DNA of 64,000 nt from CAWEBF01 sp963807235 (GCA_963807235.1 CAWEBF010000003.1:1-64000), one strand, 5' to 3'; shown: positions 25,745-36,041, numbered from the stretch's first letter. Program-made: numbers and translations. Notes: generated from the letters alone by a model not told the origin.

Positions 25745-27285
25745 GTGACGTGCCCGCGGCAGGCCTGCGCGTGCGTGATGGCGGCGCTGCTTGCCATCGT
25801 GGCCGTACCGGCGGTGGCCCAGGAGGCCCCGCCGCAGCAGCCTCCTCCGGTGCAAGCGGAACCTAGTAGAACCAGTAGAACCAATAGAACCAGTAGAACC
25901 AATAGAAGCAGTAGAACCAATAGAAGGGCAACCACGGCAGGGAGCGCCCGTACCGCGGACCGGGCGCCCGGGCCGGACGCCCCGAGAGCGACCGCCGGCG
26001 CGCCGGCCGTCTTCCCGGTCCCCTGGAGTGTTCGAAGGGAACCGCATATCGCGAGTGACCGAGCCTACGAGCCACGCATTGACGATGACGGCGAATATGC
26101 TGGCAGGCTACGACGACAACCTGACCGCCGGGTTGGGAACGGGCGCCGGGACAGTGCCCGCGGGAGCTGCGAGCGGGTCCGCACAATACGCGGATGCTGC
26201 CCTGAGCTATTTTCGCGGAAACGTGTCGCGTTCGATTCTGCTTGGGGCGAACGGCAACCTCCGCATGTACCCAGGCTACATCGAGCGTCCAGCGGCAGGT
26301 GGTGCGGCCGTCATCGAGGCCACCACCACGCTGGGCCGAAAACAGTCGCTCACAGTGCGAGAGCGCGTCGGGTACGAGCCTTTGTTCAATGCCGTGTCAG
26401 GCGTCGCCACCACGCCATCGCCGGGAATCGATGCGCCCATCCCAGTCGCGGGCCTGTTCGAGCGCCGTTCGTTCAGCTCCGATAGCTTCGCGGCCATCGA
26501 TCGCAACTGGAGCCGTCGGGATTCTACGCGGCTGACCTACTCCTACCTCGCGCAACAGTTCGACGATGCACTCGGTGACAATAGCTCACACAACGCGACG
26601 GCGGAGTATCGAAGGAGGGTGTCGCGTGGGCTCAAGATTCGTGCTAGCTACGGGTACTCTGAACGGGGAGTATACAGACTACGCAGATGCGACGCGGCCT
26701 AACCGGCAACACACAGTGGAGGGCGGACCCGAGATTGAAACCGCGCTGTCCCGCCGCCGCCGTCTCACCTTGTCCTTCGGGGGAGGGGCCGCCTACGTTG
26801 AGGCGATCAGCTCAGTCGGGGACGCCTACCAATTCTGGACTCCGATCGCCAGCGCGACGGCGACCCTGGATCTCACCCCACACTGGAATCTGGAAGGCGC
26901 ATACCGGCGCAGTTTCTCGGTGCTTCAAAGCGTGACGAGCGACCTTTACACCACCGACACCGTCGAACTCACGACGGGGGGACTGCTGACCCCCCGCACC
27001 GACCTGCGATTTTTTGGCACCTTCGCCAACGGGCTCACCCCGGTGGCGTCCGGTGTTGCCGACGACTTCCGTATCTATGGGGCCTCGACGCAGCTGCGGG
27101 TCGCTCTCAACACCACCATGGCGGCGACGGTCGCCTACTACTACTACAAGCACCGGTACTCGAATCCTGGCGCTCTTCCAGCGGGGTTTCCTGCGGAGTA
27201 CGATCGCAACGCCGTGCGCATCGGGCTCACTGTATGGGTTCCGCTGGCGGGCACCTCGTCCCCCCCACCGCTGACACCCAGGTGA
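25745..27285 (+). CDS. Outer-membrane beta-barrel protein, PEP-CTERM locus type, frameshifted
   Basis: Predicted outer-membrane barrel encoded between the export and chain-length genes, the position held in exosortase A loci by a conserved barrel family. GTG start at 25745 gives a signal peptide (VMAALLAIVAVPAVAQ). A variable linker contains a 9-base tandem repeat coding SRT/NRT triplets. The barrel begins at RISRVTEPTSHALTMTANM (AGYDDNLTAG) and shows alternating strands such as SYFRGNVSRSILLGANGNLR and RLTLSFGGGAAYVEAIS, ending in AVRIGLTVWVPL. Two frame changes are needed, one between 25930 and 26040 and one near 26660. The joined length is about 510 residues. Confidence 0.75.
25865..25927 (+). 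repeat. 9-bp tandem repeat (agtagaacc/aatagaacc) x7
   Basis: Seven 9-base units alternating agtagaacc and aatagaacc (some ending agc or agg), inside the signal-proximal linker of the barrel gene. In the start-codon frame they encode Ser/Asn-Arg-Thr triplets; in the next frame (the one used by the barrel) they give VEP/IEP triplets. Unit length is a multiple of three, so copy-number change keeps frame. Confidence 0.9.
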
Positions 27286-27294
27286 GTTGCGCGC

Positions 27295-28888
27295 ATGCTA
27301 CCAGGTAAGACCTACACCATCGAAGACTACCTGCGCATCGTCTGGCGCCGGAAATGGGTCGTCATCCTTCCGGTTCTCGTGGTCGGAGCCCTCACAGCGG
27401 CCGTCGTCTGGCGGCTCCCGAATCAATACCGATCGACGGCCCTCCTCGAGGTCATGCCGCAGCGAGTGCCGTCCGCCTACGTGCAGCCAACCGTCACGAC
27501 CTCGCCCGAAGAGCGACTGCGCAGCCTGAGCCAGCAGATCCTGAGCCGGACACGCCTGGAAGAAATCATCCGCGAGTTCGACCTCTATAGCGAGGAGCGC
27601 GCGACCGGCATCATGGAGGATGTGATCACGCGCATGCGTGAGAACGCCATCACGCTCAGCGTCCCCGAGCGGGGAAGGGATGAGGGTGGGGCATCGTCGT
27701 TCAGCATCAGCTTTGTTGGCGATGACGCCGATACGGTGAGGCGGGTCACGGAGCGAATCACCTCACTGGTGATCGAGGAAAACCTCAAGGACCGGGAGCG
27801 ACTGGCCGAAGGCACCGACGAGTTCCTGGAGACGCAGATGCAGAGCGCTCGCACGCGTCTCATCGAGCAGGAGAAGCGGCTCGAAGAATACCGCCGCCGC
27901 CATGCCGGTGAACTGCCGTCCCAGGTCCAGTCCAACCTGCAGGTCCTGCAGAACTCCCAATTGCAGCTGCAGTCACTCCAGCAGGCCCTGGCCCAGGACC
28001 GGGACCGCAAGTTCATGATCGATCGGCAACTCTCCGATGCCGCCCTGATGGATCCCGTCGTCATATTCCCCATGCCGGGTCAGGCTGTCCCGGCCGTCGA
28101 GCTCACCGTCGCGCAGCAGCTGGTCCTCGCGCGGGCAAGCCTGGCCGCGGCAGAAAGCCGGCTCACGCCCGCGCATCCAGACGTGCTCAAACTGCGAAGC
28201 ACGGTTGCGCAGCTCGAAGCCAAGGCCGAGAAGGATGCCCTGGAGCGGCCTGGTGGCCGGGGGGCGGCGCAGGCGCAGCCGGTCGCGCCGGCCGAAGCGG
28301 CACGCTTGTCGCGCATCCGAGACATGCGGCTCGAGAGCGAGAACATCGAGCGGCAGATCCGTCCAGAAGCTGGAACAGCAGAGGCGCGTGGCTGGCGTCA
28401 TCGAGCAGTACCAGCGGCAGCTTGCCGCCGTGCCGACGCGCGAGTCGGAGCTGATCGAGCTGACACGCGATCACGAAACCCTGCTCAGTCTCTACACGAG
28501 CCTGCTGGCGAAGAAAGAGAACGCCAGCATGGCGATGAACATGGAGCGGCGGCAGATAGGCGAGCAGTTCCGGATCGTGGATCCGCCTCGGCTTGCGGAG
28601 CGTCCGTTCAGCCCGAATCGGCCCCAGCTCCTCTCGTTGGGCCTGGTTGCAGGGCTGGCGATCGGCATGGCGCTGCTGGTGCTGCTCGAGTACCGCGACA
28701 AGAGCCTGAGGACCGAGGCGGATGTCGTGACGGTTCTGGCGCTGCCGGTGCTGGCCATGGTGCCGTCGCTGACCACGGCCGCCGAGCGCAGCATGCGTGA
28801 GCGCCAGCGGCGTCGTACGTTCTCGGCCGGCGCTGCGACGTCGGTCGTCGCAGGCGCGGCAGTGATCCTGTGGGTATTCCTGCGCTAG
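27295..28888 (+). CDS. Polysaccharide chain-length determinant (Wzz/GNVR, XrtA type), one frameshift
   Basis: Inner-membrane protein controlling EPS chain length. N-terminal Wzz domain with the first transmembrane helix (WVVILPVLVVGALTAAVVWR), a long periplasmic coiled coil (residues ~150-380; EKRLEEYRRRHAGELPSQVQ), and a C-terminal signature FRIVDPPRLAERPFSPNRPQ followed by the second helix (LLSLGLVAGLAIGMALLVLL) and a third C-terminal helix. The frame changes near 28365, between SENIERQIR and VQKLEQQRRVAGVIEQYQRQ. The joined length of about 530 residues suits the family. It is followed 18 bases later by the ATPase gene. Confidence 0.85.
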
Positions 28889-28905
28889 GCTCGGATACTC
28901 TTCAT

Positions 28906-29878
28906 ATGTACGAAGAATTCTTCGGACTCGCGGAGCGGCCTTTCGAGCTGACGCCGAATCCCAAGTACCTCTACCTGTTTCCGCAGCATCGCGAGGCGCT
29001 GGCGACGCTGAAGTACGGCATCTCCACCGCGCGTGGTCTGACGCTGCTTCTCGGCGAGGCCGGAACGGGAAAGACCACTCTGCTGCGCGCGGCGCTGCAT
29101 GACGCGGCACAGGGCGACCTGTTGTGCGTCTCGCTGGGCAACCCGACGCTGACGCGGTCCGAGTTCGTGCACTTCCTCGCAGACGAGTTCAGCCTCAGCA
29201 GGGCCGCAGCCGCATCCAAGGTGGTTCTCTTGCGGGAGCTCAAGGAACTACTGGAGGACAGGCGGGCGCGCGGGGCCACCACTGTGCTCCTGATCGACGA
29301 GGCGCAGAGCCTCCCGGACGAACTGCTCGAAGAAGTGCGGCTGCTCGCTAATCTCGAGACGGAGACACGAGAAGCTTCTGCCGGTCGTGCTGGCCGGGCA
29401 GCCAGAGTTGGCCGACCGGCTGAACGAGCCGTCGCTGAGGCAGCTGAAGCAACGCGTTGCGATCCGATGCACGGTCACACCGCTCCACATCGACGCCGCC
29501 GCGGCATACGTGGCGGCCCGAGTGAGCAAGGCGGGTGGAACGGCCTCGAAGATATTCACGCGGGAGGCGATTCAACAGATATTCAGCCATTCAAACGGAA
29601 TCCCGAGGACTGTCAACGTCATATGCGACAACGTCTTGTTGGCAGGGTTTGCGCGAGGGGAGAAGCCGGTGACGTCCAGACTCGTGGCCGAGGTTTGCGC
29701 CAGCCTCGATCTACGACGCGACGGCGACAGCAAAGCTGATGTCGTCGGGCTGGCCACGCCGGCGCCCCACCACGCCACCGGAGGCCGAGCCGCGTCGGAC
29801 CGGTGCCACCGCGCGCAAGGCGACGAGCTTGGTCTCTTCGACGTTGTCGCTCGTGCGCGACGGTCGTGGCGGCGCTAG
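28906..29878 (+). CDS. ExeA-like AAA ATPase of the PEP-CTERM locus, frameshifted
   Basis: Putative secretion ATPase of the ExeA/GspA-like group seen in exosortase-associated EPS loci. Start at 28906 gives MYEEFFGLAERPFELTPNPK, the family's usual N-terminus. Walker A is LLLGEAGTGKTTLLRAAL and Walker B TTVLLIDEAQSLPDELLEEV. After LANLETE the frame shifts near 29365 to reach LPVVLAGQPELADRLNEPSL, RVAIRCTVTPLHIDAAAAYV and NGIPRTVNVICDNVLLAGFA (sensor region). The true C-terminal end is uncertain because another indel may follow about 29740. It may act in regulating or energising EPS export; partners are the neighbouring Wza, Wzz and kinase. Confidence 0.82.
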
Positions 29879-29908
29879 GCGCACCAGGAGCTCACACCGG
29901 AGACAACG

Positions 29909-30874
29909 ATGGACTGGGTAGACACGGCTTTGAAACGAGCCGCCTCGGCGAAAAACGCGGCGGGCCGACCGGGCGCAATCGATCAGCTGCCAATCGGTAC
30001 GGATAAGGTGTCCGGGCGCCACCTCGACCGCTTTCCCGTCGAGCCAGAAGCGGAGCTGAGGGCGCGCGAGCTGCCCAACGCCGACGAGCGGCGCCAGGCA
30101 GCCCGCATCGAGCAACCTTCTGTGCGCGTGCCGCCGCCGGCCGAAACCGCCCCCTATCGAACCGCCTTCTCGGCCAGCCTGGCGGAAAAGCTCGTGGTCA
30201 TGACCGACACCAGCCCAATCGTCGTAGAGCAGTTCCGCAAGCTGGCCGCGACCCTGCACGAGATGCAGCGCACCCGTACGCTCAAGGTCGTGATGGTGGC
30301 CAGTGCCGTATCGGGAGAGGGAAAGACGTTCACCGCGATGAATCTGGCGCTCACGTTGAGCGAGTCGTTCCGCGATAGCGTCTTGCTCGTGGACGCCGAT
30401 TTCCGCCGGCCCCGGATGCACGAACATTTCCTGGTGCCAGGCGTCCACGGCGTAACGGCCTCGGACGAGCCGTGGCGGCACACGGTTCCGATCACGCCCA
30501 CCCTGATGCTGCTGCCGGCCGGCCGGCCCGTTCCCGATCCGATGCGCGTCCTGACTTCCGACCGCATGCGACGACTGATTGCGGACGCGGCTGCTCGTTT
30601 CGACTGGGTGATCCTCGACAGCCCACCCGTAGCGGACTTGCCGGACGCGCACCTGCTGGCCAGCATGGTGGATGCGGTGGTCCTAGTGGCGGCCGCCGGC
30701 CGCACGCCTTACACCGCCATTGCCAGGGCCGTTGACACGATTGGCCGGGACCGAGTGGCGGGGATGGTGCTCAATCACGTGGAGGACTCGGCTCTTTCCG
30801 TGACGCGGGAACTGGCGTGGTCCTATCTTGGTTCGGCATCTCCCGAGGCGGACGCCGGCCGGGATCACGAGTAG
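29909..30874 (+). CDS. Tyrosine autokinase (BY-kinase) of the EPS locus
   Basis: Cytoplasmic BY-kinase-like P-loop ATPase that pairs with the separate Wzz protein upstream, as in the exosortase A arrangement. A variable N-terminal ~90 residues precede the catalytic domain. Motifs: Walker A' VMVASAVSGEGKTFTAMNLA, Walker A/second motif SVLLVDADFRRPRMHEHF, Walker B DWVILDSPPVADLPDAHLLA. The C-terminal tail has only one Tyr (SYLGS), so the usual Tyr cluster for autophosphorylation is missing; phosphorylation may be limited or use other sites. Length 321 residues, intact. Its stop overlaps the GTG of the VanZ gene. Confidence 0.85.
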   Translation: MDWVDTALKRAASAKNAAGRPGAIDQLPIGTDKVSGRHLDRFPVEPEAELRARELPNADERRQAARIEQPSVRVPPPAETAPYRTAFSASLAEKLVVMTDTSPIVVEQFRKLAATLHEMQRTRTLKVVMVASAVSGEGKTFTAMNLALTLSESFRDSVLLVDADFRRPRMHEHFLVPGVHGVTASDEPWRHTVPITPTLMLLPAGRPVPDPMRVLTSDRMRRLIADAAARFDWVILDSPPVADLPDAHLLASMVDAVVLVAAAGRTPYTAIARAVDTIGRDRVAGMVLNHVEDSALSVTRELAWSYLGSASPEADAGRDHE

Positions 30875-31302
30875 TGGGGCCACCGGCGGCGGACGCGAAG
30901 CCCGGCTACCTTGCCTGGCTCGTGCCCCTGGTGTGGCTCGCTTGGTGGTCGGTGTGGGCGCTGCTGACGCTGCCGTGGCGGGGTCTCGAGTCGGCCCCGC
31001 AGTGGCAGCGCGTGGAGTGGCTGCCATTCAGTTTCGCGCGGCCGCGCGACTGGGCGCTGAACCTGCTGTTCTTCGTGCCCTTCGGCGTGCTGGGCGCTGC
31101 CGTAGGGTGGAGATCTCGGCATATCGTGATCTCGGGTGCCCTTGTGGCGTTGGTCGCCGAGGCGCTGCAGCTTTTCAGCCGCTATAGGTTCCCGGCGACG
31201 ACCGACGTAGTGCTGGACATAATGGGGGTGGCCCTGGGTGTGGCCGCGGCCGGTGTCTTTCCCTCGCCCCGCCGGTCTGTCCGGAACACAGCAGATACCT
31301 GA
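30874..31302 (+). CDS. VanZ-family membrane protein
   Basis: Small VanZ-like membrane protein with four helices: LVPLVWLAWWSVWALLTLPW, LNLLFFVPFGVLGAAVGW, VISGALVALVAEALQLFS and VLDIMGVALGVAAAGVF, with the family signature ALQLFSRYRFPATTDVVLDI. VanZ genes are regular members of exosortase EPS loci but their role is unknown. Start chosen at GTG 30874, which overlaps the kinase stop codon (TAGTG) and implies coupled translation; an upstream GTG at 30817 is possible. It converges on the second prsT-like gene with only one base between stops. Confidence 0.75.
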   Translation: MGPPAADAKPGYLAWLVPLVWLAWWSVWALLTLPWRGLESAPQWQRVEWLPFSFARPRDWALNLLFFVPFGVLGAAVGWRSRHIVISGALVALVAEALQLFSRYRFPATTDVVLDIMGVALGVAAAGVFPSPRRSVRNTADT

Positions 31303-31303
31303 T

Positions 31304-33544
31304 CTACCCGCGAAGGCCGCTCAGGACTCGCCGCGCCTCGTCGGCGCCGTCGAAGGTTGGCTGTAGCTTGAGCGCGCGTTCCAGCGAACCGCGGGCCTTG
31401 CCGGCATCGCCGGCCTTCGCGTAAGCCAAGCCCAGGTGAAAGTGCAGAAGGGGATTGTTCGGCGCCTTCTCGACGCTCTTCACCAGGGGCGGAATCGCGA
31501 GACTCGCCAGGTCTTTCTTGTAGTAGATCCACCCGAGCGTGTCGTTGACATCCGGGTCATCCGGGAGAGCCCGGCTCGCCGTCTGCGCGAGCTGGAGCGC
31601 AACATCGAGGTTCCCGTTCGTCTCTACGTGCATCCAGGCCAGATTGTTGGCGGCCACGGGTGCTTCGGGGTCGATGGAGAGGATGAGCTCGTAGCGCTGA
31701 CGCGCTTCTTTCGTTCGTCCTTGTATGTCCAGGATCGTTGCCACCATGGTCTGGGCGGCGACTGAACGAGGCTGTCGCGACGCCAGACTCCTCAAACTCC
31801 TTCCTCGCCTCGTCGAGTCGCCGCTGGCGCAAGAATAGCTGACCCAGCATCGCGTAGGCCTGCACCAGGGAGCCGTCGGACTGCAAGGCGCGTTTGAGGG
31901 CCTCTTCCATCTTGGGAAGGTTGCCGGTGGAGCCATAGGTGCGAGCCAGGAGCATCAAGGCCTGCGTGTCCCTGGGGTTGCGCTGGACCAGCTGCTCAAC
32001 GCGGACAATAGCGTCATTCGGTCGTCGCTGGGACAAGTCGATCGCCGACAGACCCGCCAGCGCCTCGATGGAGCCCTGGTCGATCGCCAAGGCCTGCTGA
32101 AACGACCGGCGGGCCTCTTCGACGTCTCCCTTTCGCAGCTGAAGCGCGCCCATCTGCGCGAGCACCGGCGCGGATCTCGGAAATGTCTGGACCAGTCGCT
32201 GCATGATCGGCTCTGCCCGCCGCGTGTCTCCCAGCGCAATCAGCCCACGCGTCAGCGTCAGGTTCGCATCCGCGTTTCCGGGCTGAATTCGGACAGCTTG
32301 CTCGGCAAGTGGCACGGACGCATCTGCCCGGCCAGCCGCTAGTTCCAGCCGTGCCAACTCCACCTGCGCTGCAGCGGCGCGCGGGTTGATTCTGAGTGCC
32401 TCGCGGAAGGCGGCGGCGGCCTGATCGCGTTCGTTCTGCATCAGCAGCAGCCTGCCGATCACGAACTGGGCCTGCGCGGACTGCGGATTGGAGCCCGCAG
32501 CCTGGCGCGCCTGAACCAGGCCTTTTTGGAGCTGCCCGTCGGCGGCCAAAATCCTGCTGCTCAGGAGAAGCGCCTCGGTGTTGTTGGCTTGGCGCGCGAG
32601 GACCGAATCGATCAGTGTCCGGGCTTCGTCTCGCCGGCCGTCCGCGAACTTAGAGAGGCCAGCCGGACCGTCGCGGGGTCTGCACTTCGCGAACGTCCTG
32701 ACGACAGCATCTCCAGAATAGGCTCTGCTTCGGCCGGTCGTCGCATCGCTCGAAGGTAGTCCGCCAGGGCGAGCTTGGCGCGGTCATCGACTTCGGCGGC
32801 CTTGCGAAGATAGGGCTCGGCGAGTGCGGGCCGGTTCGTGCCGACGTAGAACGCGGCAACCGTGCGGTTGGCCGGCCCGCTTGCAGGCTCAATCGCGAGA
32901 GCCTGCTTCAATGCCTCCTCTGCTTCGCCTCGACGGTTGTGCGCCCAGTAAAAGTAGGCAAGCGTGAGACGCGCCTCAACCGAGGACGGCGCGATCTGGA
33001 CGGCCTTCTTCATGAAGGCTTCGGCTTCGGCCGGACGGCCTCGAACGTCTTCCAGTGCCGCGAGGTTCAGATAGCTGGCGCTTCGGTCGGGGTCGATCTC
33101 AACCGCCTCCTGGACCTGCGCGATAGCGCCGTCGAGATCTCTCACGCCGGCCAGCGCCTTGCCCACGATGATGTGCGCATCCACGTCGCGAGGATTGGTC
33201 GCGAGCAGCCGTTCTGCTCGCGTCTTGGCATCGTCGAACTGGCCGGACAAGAGGAGCAGTCTGCCGGCCTGAAGCTGGGCTCTCCTATCGTCCGGCAGCA
33301 GATCGGCTGCACGCACCGACTCTGAAAGCGCTCGAACCGGCTGGTCGTCCAGCATGTACGCCTCTGCCAGCTTGAGGCGGGCCTCACCGAAGCGAGGGTC
33401 TGTCTGAATTGCGTTCTGGTATTCGGCAATCGCCTCGCGAACACGTCCTTCAGCGAGGTAGCGGGTGCCACTCTCGAAAAACGCCTGCTTTGTGGCCTCG
33501 GGACTGCGGCATCCTGCGACCAGCAATGCGGCAAGCGGTAGCAT
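31304..33544 (-). CDS. prsT: PrsT-like TPR-repeat lipoprotein, copy 2, frameshifted
   Basis: Paralogue of the TPR lipoprotein at 22704-24977 on the opposite strand. The signal peptide LPLAALLVAGC ends in a good lipobox (LVAGC). An ATG at 33573, with one indel after it, may be the true start, because NLGAVAMLPL precedes in the matching frame. TPR units run to the end (GTRYLAEGRVREAIAEYQNA, RFGEARLKLAEAYMLDDQPV, NDTLGWIYYKKDLASLAIPP). Frame changes lie near 32640 and 31795. The joined length of about 745 residues matches copy 1. It follows PEP-CTERM gene 2 on the same strand beyond a terminator. Confidence 0.82.
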
Positions 33545-33587
33545 CGCAACCGCGCCCAGATTCGGAAAGTCATGACATCTAGAAACG

Positions 33588-33625
33588 AAAAGGCCCTGGG
33601 GGGCGGCTTGCGCCAGACCAGGGCC
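33588..33625 (-). terminator. Rho-independent terminator after PEP-CTERM gene 2
   Basis: On the minus strand an 8-bp stem ggccctgg / ccagggcc with an 18-base loop is followed directly by ttttcgtttc. It lies about 30 bases beyond the PEP-CTERM stop and just before the prsT-like copy 2, insulating the two genes. Confidence 0.8.
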
Positions 33626-33657
33626 TCGAATAGGGCACGCGTTGTAGAAGTTCGAGC

Positions 33658-34287
33658 TTACAGCCCAACCCTCCGTCGCCTGGCGATCATCAAGAGGCCA
33701 ACCAGGCCCGAGACCACGAGAGCGAGAGTTCCCGGTTCGGGCGTTGGCGCATATGCCGCGCCCGAGGCAAAGAAGGTGTCGGTTGCAACGCCCGCGCTAA
33801 TCCGGGGAGCCAAAGCAGACTGGACATAGAAGGTCAACTCCTCGCACGCACAAGGGTCCAATCCACCCATGTCGGGCCCCATCAGATTCGTGTCCGTGTC
33901 GGCGAAGTTGACGTTCATCGCTCCATTGAATGTTATCGAGCTGCTCTCGTCCAGGGTGCCGCCTGCAGTTTCGCTCGTCACCAAACCCCACGACAGCATT
34001 TCCGATCCACTCCAAGAACCGGCCATGCTGAAGAACTCCACCGGAGTAATGGAGTCGCTGTCGTGCAGTCTGTAGAAGTAGGTGTACACCGTACCATTGA
34101 GCCTGACTTCGGAGTCCACCGTCATTGCGAATTCGGCGGGCCCGGATCCACCCCACGCGAAGGTCGTGTCGCCCTGCACCACCACCGCACCGCCAGCGTC
34201 CGAGCGATTCGTGACATCCAGGCGAAGAGCGTAGGCAGGGGAACTGAACACCAACAGGCAGAGGATGAAGGGAGCGATCGTTCTCAT
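33658..34287 (-). CDS. PEP-CTERM sorting domain protein 2
   Basis: Exported protein of 209 residues, intact. Signal peptide RTIAPFILCLLVFSSPAYA; a beta-rich mature region of about 150 residues without a recognised domain (GDTTFAWGGSGPAEFAMTVD, NGTVYTYFYRLHDSDSITP); then a C-terminal PEP-CTERM tripartite signal APTPEPGTLALVVSGLVGLL with the basic tail RRRRVGL. It should be a substrate of the exosortase at 60810-61694, cleaved near the PEP box. A Cys pair (CACE) precedes the sorting signal. The upstream 216 bases are visibly less GC-rich than the surroundings; no sigma-54 box with correct spacing was found there. Confidence 0.85.
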   Translation of the reverse strand: MRTIAPFILCLLVFSSPAYALRLDVTNRSDAGGAVVVQGDTTFAWGGSGPAEFAMTVDSEVRLNGTVYTYFYRLHDSDSITPVEFFSMAGSWSGSEMLSWGLVTSETAGGTLDESSSITFNGAMNVNFADTDTNLMGPDMGGLDPCACEELTFYVQSALAPRISAGVATDTFFASGAAYAPTPEPGTLALVVSGLVGLLMIARRRRVGL

Positions 34288-34503
34288 GTCCGTGACCTCG
34301 CCGTCAGCACGCTGATCTCAAACTGAATACGGAGTGAATAGCGCGAAGATACGATGGTTATACCGGGCTCCAATCGAGGTGTCAATGAAACAAGTGGTGC
34401 CTTTCTCGTGTGTCTCGTTATTGAACATGTAACTCATCCGCAAAAACTAAAGCTCGTCACCTTGGTTGTGGCGCTCAATCTCTTCCATTGTGAAAGGTAG
34501 GAT

Positions 34504-34782
34504 ATGGCCGAGATGGACGAAGAGAAATCGCGAGAGCAGATTGCCGAAACAATCGCGTCGTTTGTGCACCAGAGCGCGCCTGACGTTCGGGATGGAGCCG
34601 CGGACACCGACTCCCTGGAGCATCTCGACTCGATTGAAATGTTGAGGCTTATCGCTTTCGTCGAGTCAACCTTCGGTATCGTTATTGCAGACTCGGATGT
34701 TCGACCAGAACACTTCGAAACAGTACGCGCCGTCGCGAGGTACATCGACGCGAAGCGCGCGACTGACATCCGCAAGGATTGA
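34504..34782 (+). CDS. Acyl carrier protein
   Basis: Stand-alone ACP of 92 residues, acidic, four-helix pattern. The phosphopantetheine site is the Ser of LEHLDSIEMLRLIAFVE, variant of the DSL motif. The third helix region is DVRPEHFETVRAVARYI. It begins a plus-strand operon with a homocitrate-synthase-like enzyme, an N-acyltransferase, an acyl-AMP ligase and a phosphosugar transferase. It is therefore unlikely to be the fatty-acid-synthesis ACP; it most likely carries the acyl group that decorates an EPS sugar. The adjacent ligase could load it. Start ATG at 34504 has AGGAT-like pairing upstream (aaaggtaggat). Confidence 0.85.
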   Translation: MAEMDEEKSREQIAETIASFVHQSAPDVRDGAADTDSLEHLDSIEMLRLIAFVESTFGIVIADSDVRPEHFETVRAVARYIDAKRATDIRKD

Positions 34783-34810
34783 CCTCACCTGAGCTCGGGA
34801 GGCGGAAGCA

Positions 34811-36001
34811 ATGCGAGAAACCGGTGTAATCCTGTCGGACACGACACTCCGCGATGGCGAGCAGACCTTCGGCATCGTCTTCACCAATGACGAGAAGCTG
34901 CGGATCGCGCGTCTGCTGGACCGGATCGGCGTGCAGGAGATCGAGGCGGGTTTCCCGGCGGCGGGAGGCTACGAGGAGAAGTATCTCGATGCCCTGTCCC
35001 GCCTGCGGCGAGAGGGACAGCTATCGTGCCGGATCCTCGGCTGGCACCGGCCCATCCTTGCCGAAATCGAGACGTCCGCCCAGCGAGGGATGGATGGATG
35101 CTGTGCTTCCGTTCCCACGTCGGACTTCATGATTGAACAGGTCCTGCGCAAGGACCGCGCCTTCGTGCTCGAGAGCATGGCGAAAGCCATGGCCCACGGC
35201 AAATCGATGGGCCTCTACATGGTCGCGGACTTTCAGGACGCCTTCAACGCCGATGCCTCCTTTCGCATGGACTTGATTGCGGCGGTGATTGAGGCTGGCG
35301 CCGATCGCGTGCGACTGTGTGACACCGTCGGACGCACCGATCCAGACACCGTTCGATCCATCCTGGAAGGAATCTGGCGCCGGTTCGACATCGACCTCGA
35401 GATTCACGCCCACAATGATCTGGGCATGGCCGTAGGCAACTGCGTCGTTGGCGTTCGCTCGTTTCTGGAGATGCGGCGAACGGGCGTGATCTCGCCCGAG
35501 CGGAAATGCTTCATCTCAACCGCCGTGAACGGCATCGGCGAGAGGGCTGGAAACACACCCTTCGAGGTCGTCGCCGCCGCTCTCGAGCTGACCCTCGACG
35601 TAGATACCGGTCTCGATAAGTCCCAACTCTACTCCTTGTGCAAGTACGTCGAGACCGCCACCGGGAGGCCCATCGAGATCAATCATCCGGTCGTTGGCGA
35701 CAACATCTGGCGCCACTCCAGCGGGATCCACGTGGACGGCGTGCTGAAGAACGCCCAATCCTACGAACTCATTCAACCGGAGTTCGTTGGGCGGGACCAG
35801 TCGGCACGGCAGCTGGGTGTCTCGAAGCACAGTGGACGAGTCGCGCTGAAGACGACCGCGGAACGCCTTGGATACCAGCTCACCGACGAACAAATCAACT
35901 GCCTCCTTCCGCTTCTCGCCGACATGACCGTGGAAGCCAATCGCTACCTGACTGACGCAGAGTTGACGGACGTCATACAGGGACTCGTCTGCAAGGCGTA
36001 G
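34811..36001 (+). CDS. Homocitrate-synthase/isopropylmalate-synthase-like carboligase
   Basis: TIM-barrel enzyme of the HMGL-like (DRE-TIM) family condensing acetyl-CoA with a 2-oxo acid. Key motifs: ILSDTTLRDGEQTFGIVFTN (metal-binding Asp and catalytic Arg), EIHAHNDLGMAVGNCV (HxH metal ligands) and STAVNGIGERAGNTPFEVVA. The C-terminal ~100 residues (IWRHSSGIHVDGVLKNAQSY, GVSKHSGRVALK) resemble NifV/homocitrate synthase. There is no LeuA regulatory domain, so it is unlikely to serve leucine synthesis. At 396 residues it fits the short form. Located 28 bases after the ACP gene with GGAGG upstream. Its job here is probably to make a branched hydroxy-acid for an acyl group; substrate not predictable. 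Confidence 0.85.
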   Translation: MRETGVILSDTTLRDGEQTFGIVFTNDEKLRIARLLDRIGVQEIEAGFPAAGGYEEKYLDALSRLRREGQLSCRILGWHRPILAEIETSAQRGMDGCCASVPTSDFMIEQVLRKDRAFVLESMAKAMAHGKSMGLYMVADFQDAFNADASFRMDLIAAVIEAGADRVRLCDTVGRTDPDTVRSILEGIWRRFDIDLEIHAHNDLGMAVGNCVVGVRSFLEMRRTGVISPERKCFISTAVNGIGERAGNTPFEVVAAALELTLDVDTGLDKSQLYSLCKYVETATGRPIEINHPVVGDNIWRHSSGIHVDGVLKNAQSYELIQPEFVGRDQSARQLGVSKHSGRVALKTTAERLGYQLTDEQINCLLPLLADMTVEANRYLTDAELTDVIQGLVCKA

Positions 36002-36041
36002 AACCTGTGACGGCGACGCCCACGGGAAAACCACTGAGTTT

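Noticed and set aside
25660..26186. Minus-strand frames with FYWFYW or LLVLLV repeats
   Set aside because: Products of the 9-bp tandem repeat read antisense, not real membrane or repeat proteins.
34390..34410. GGCAC-containing sequence upstream of PEP-CTERM gene 2 as a sigma-54 site
   Set aside because: The expected GC at ten-base spacing is missing (TT instead).
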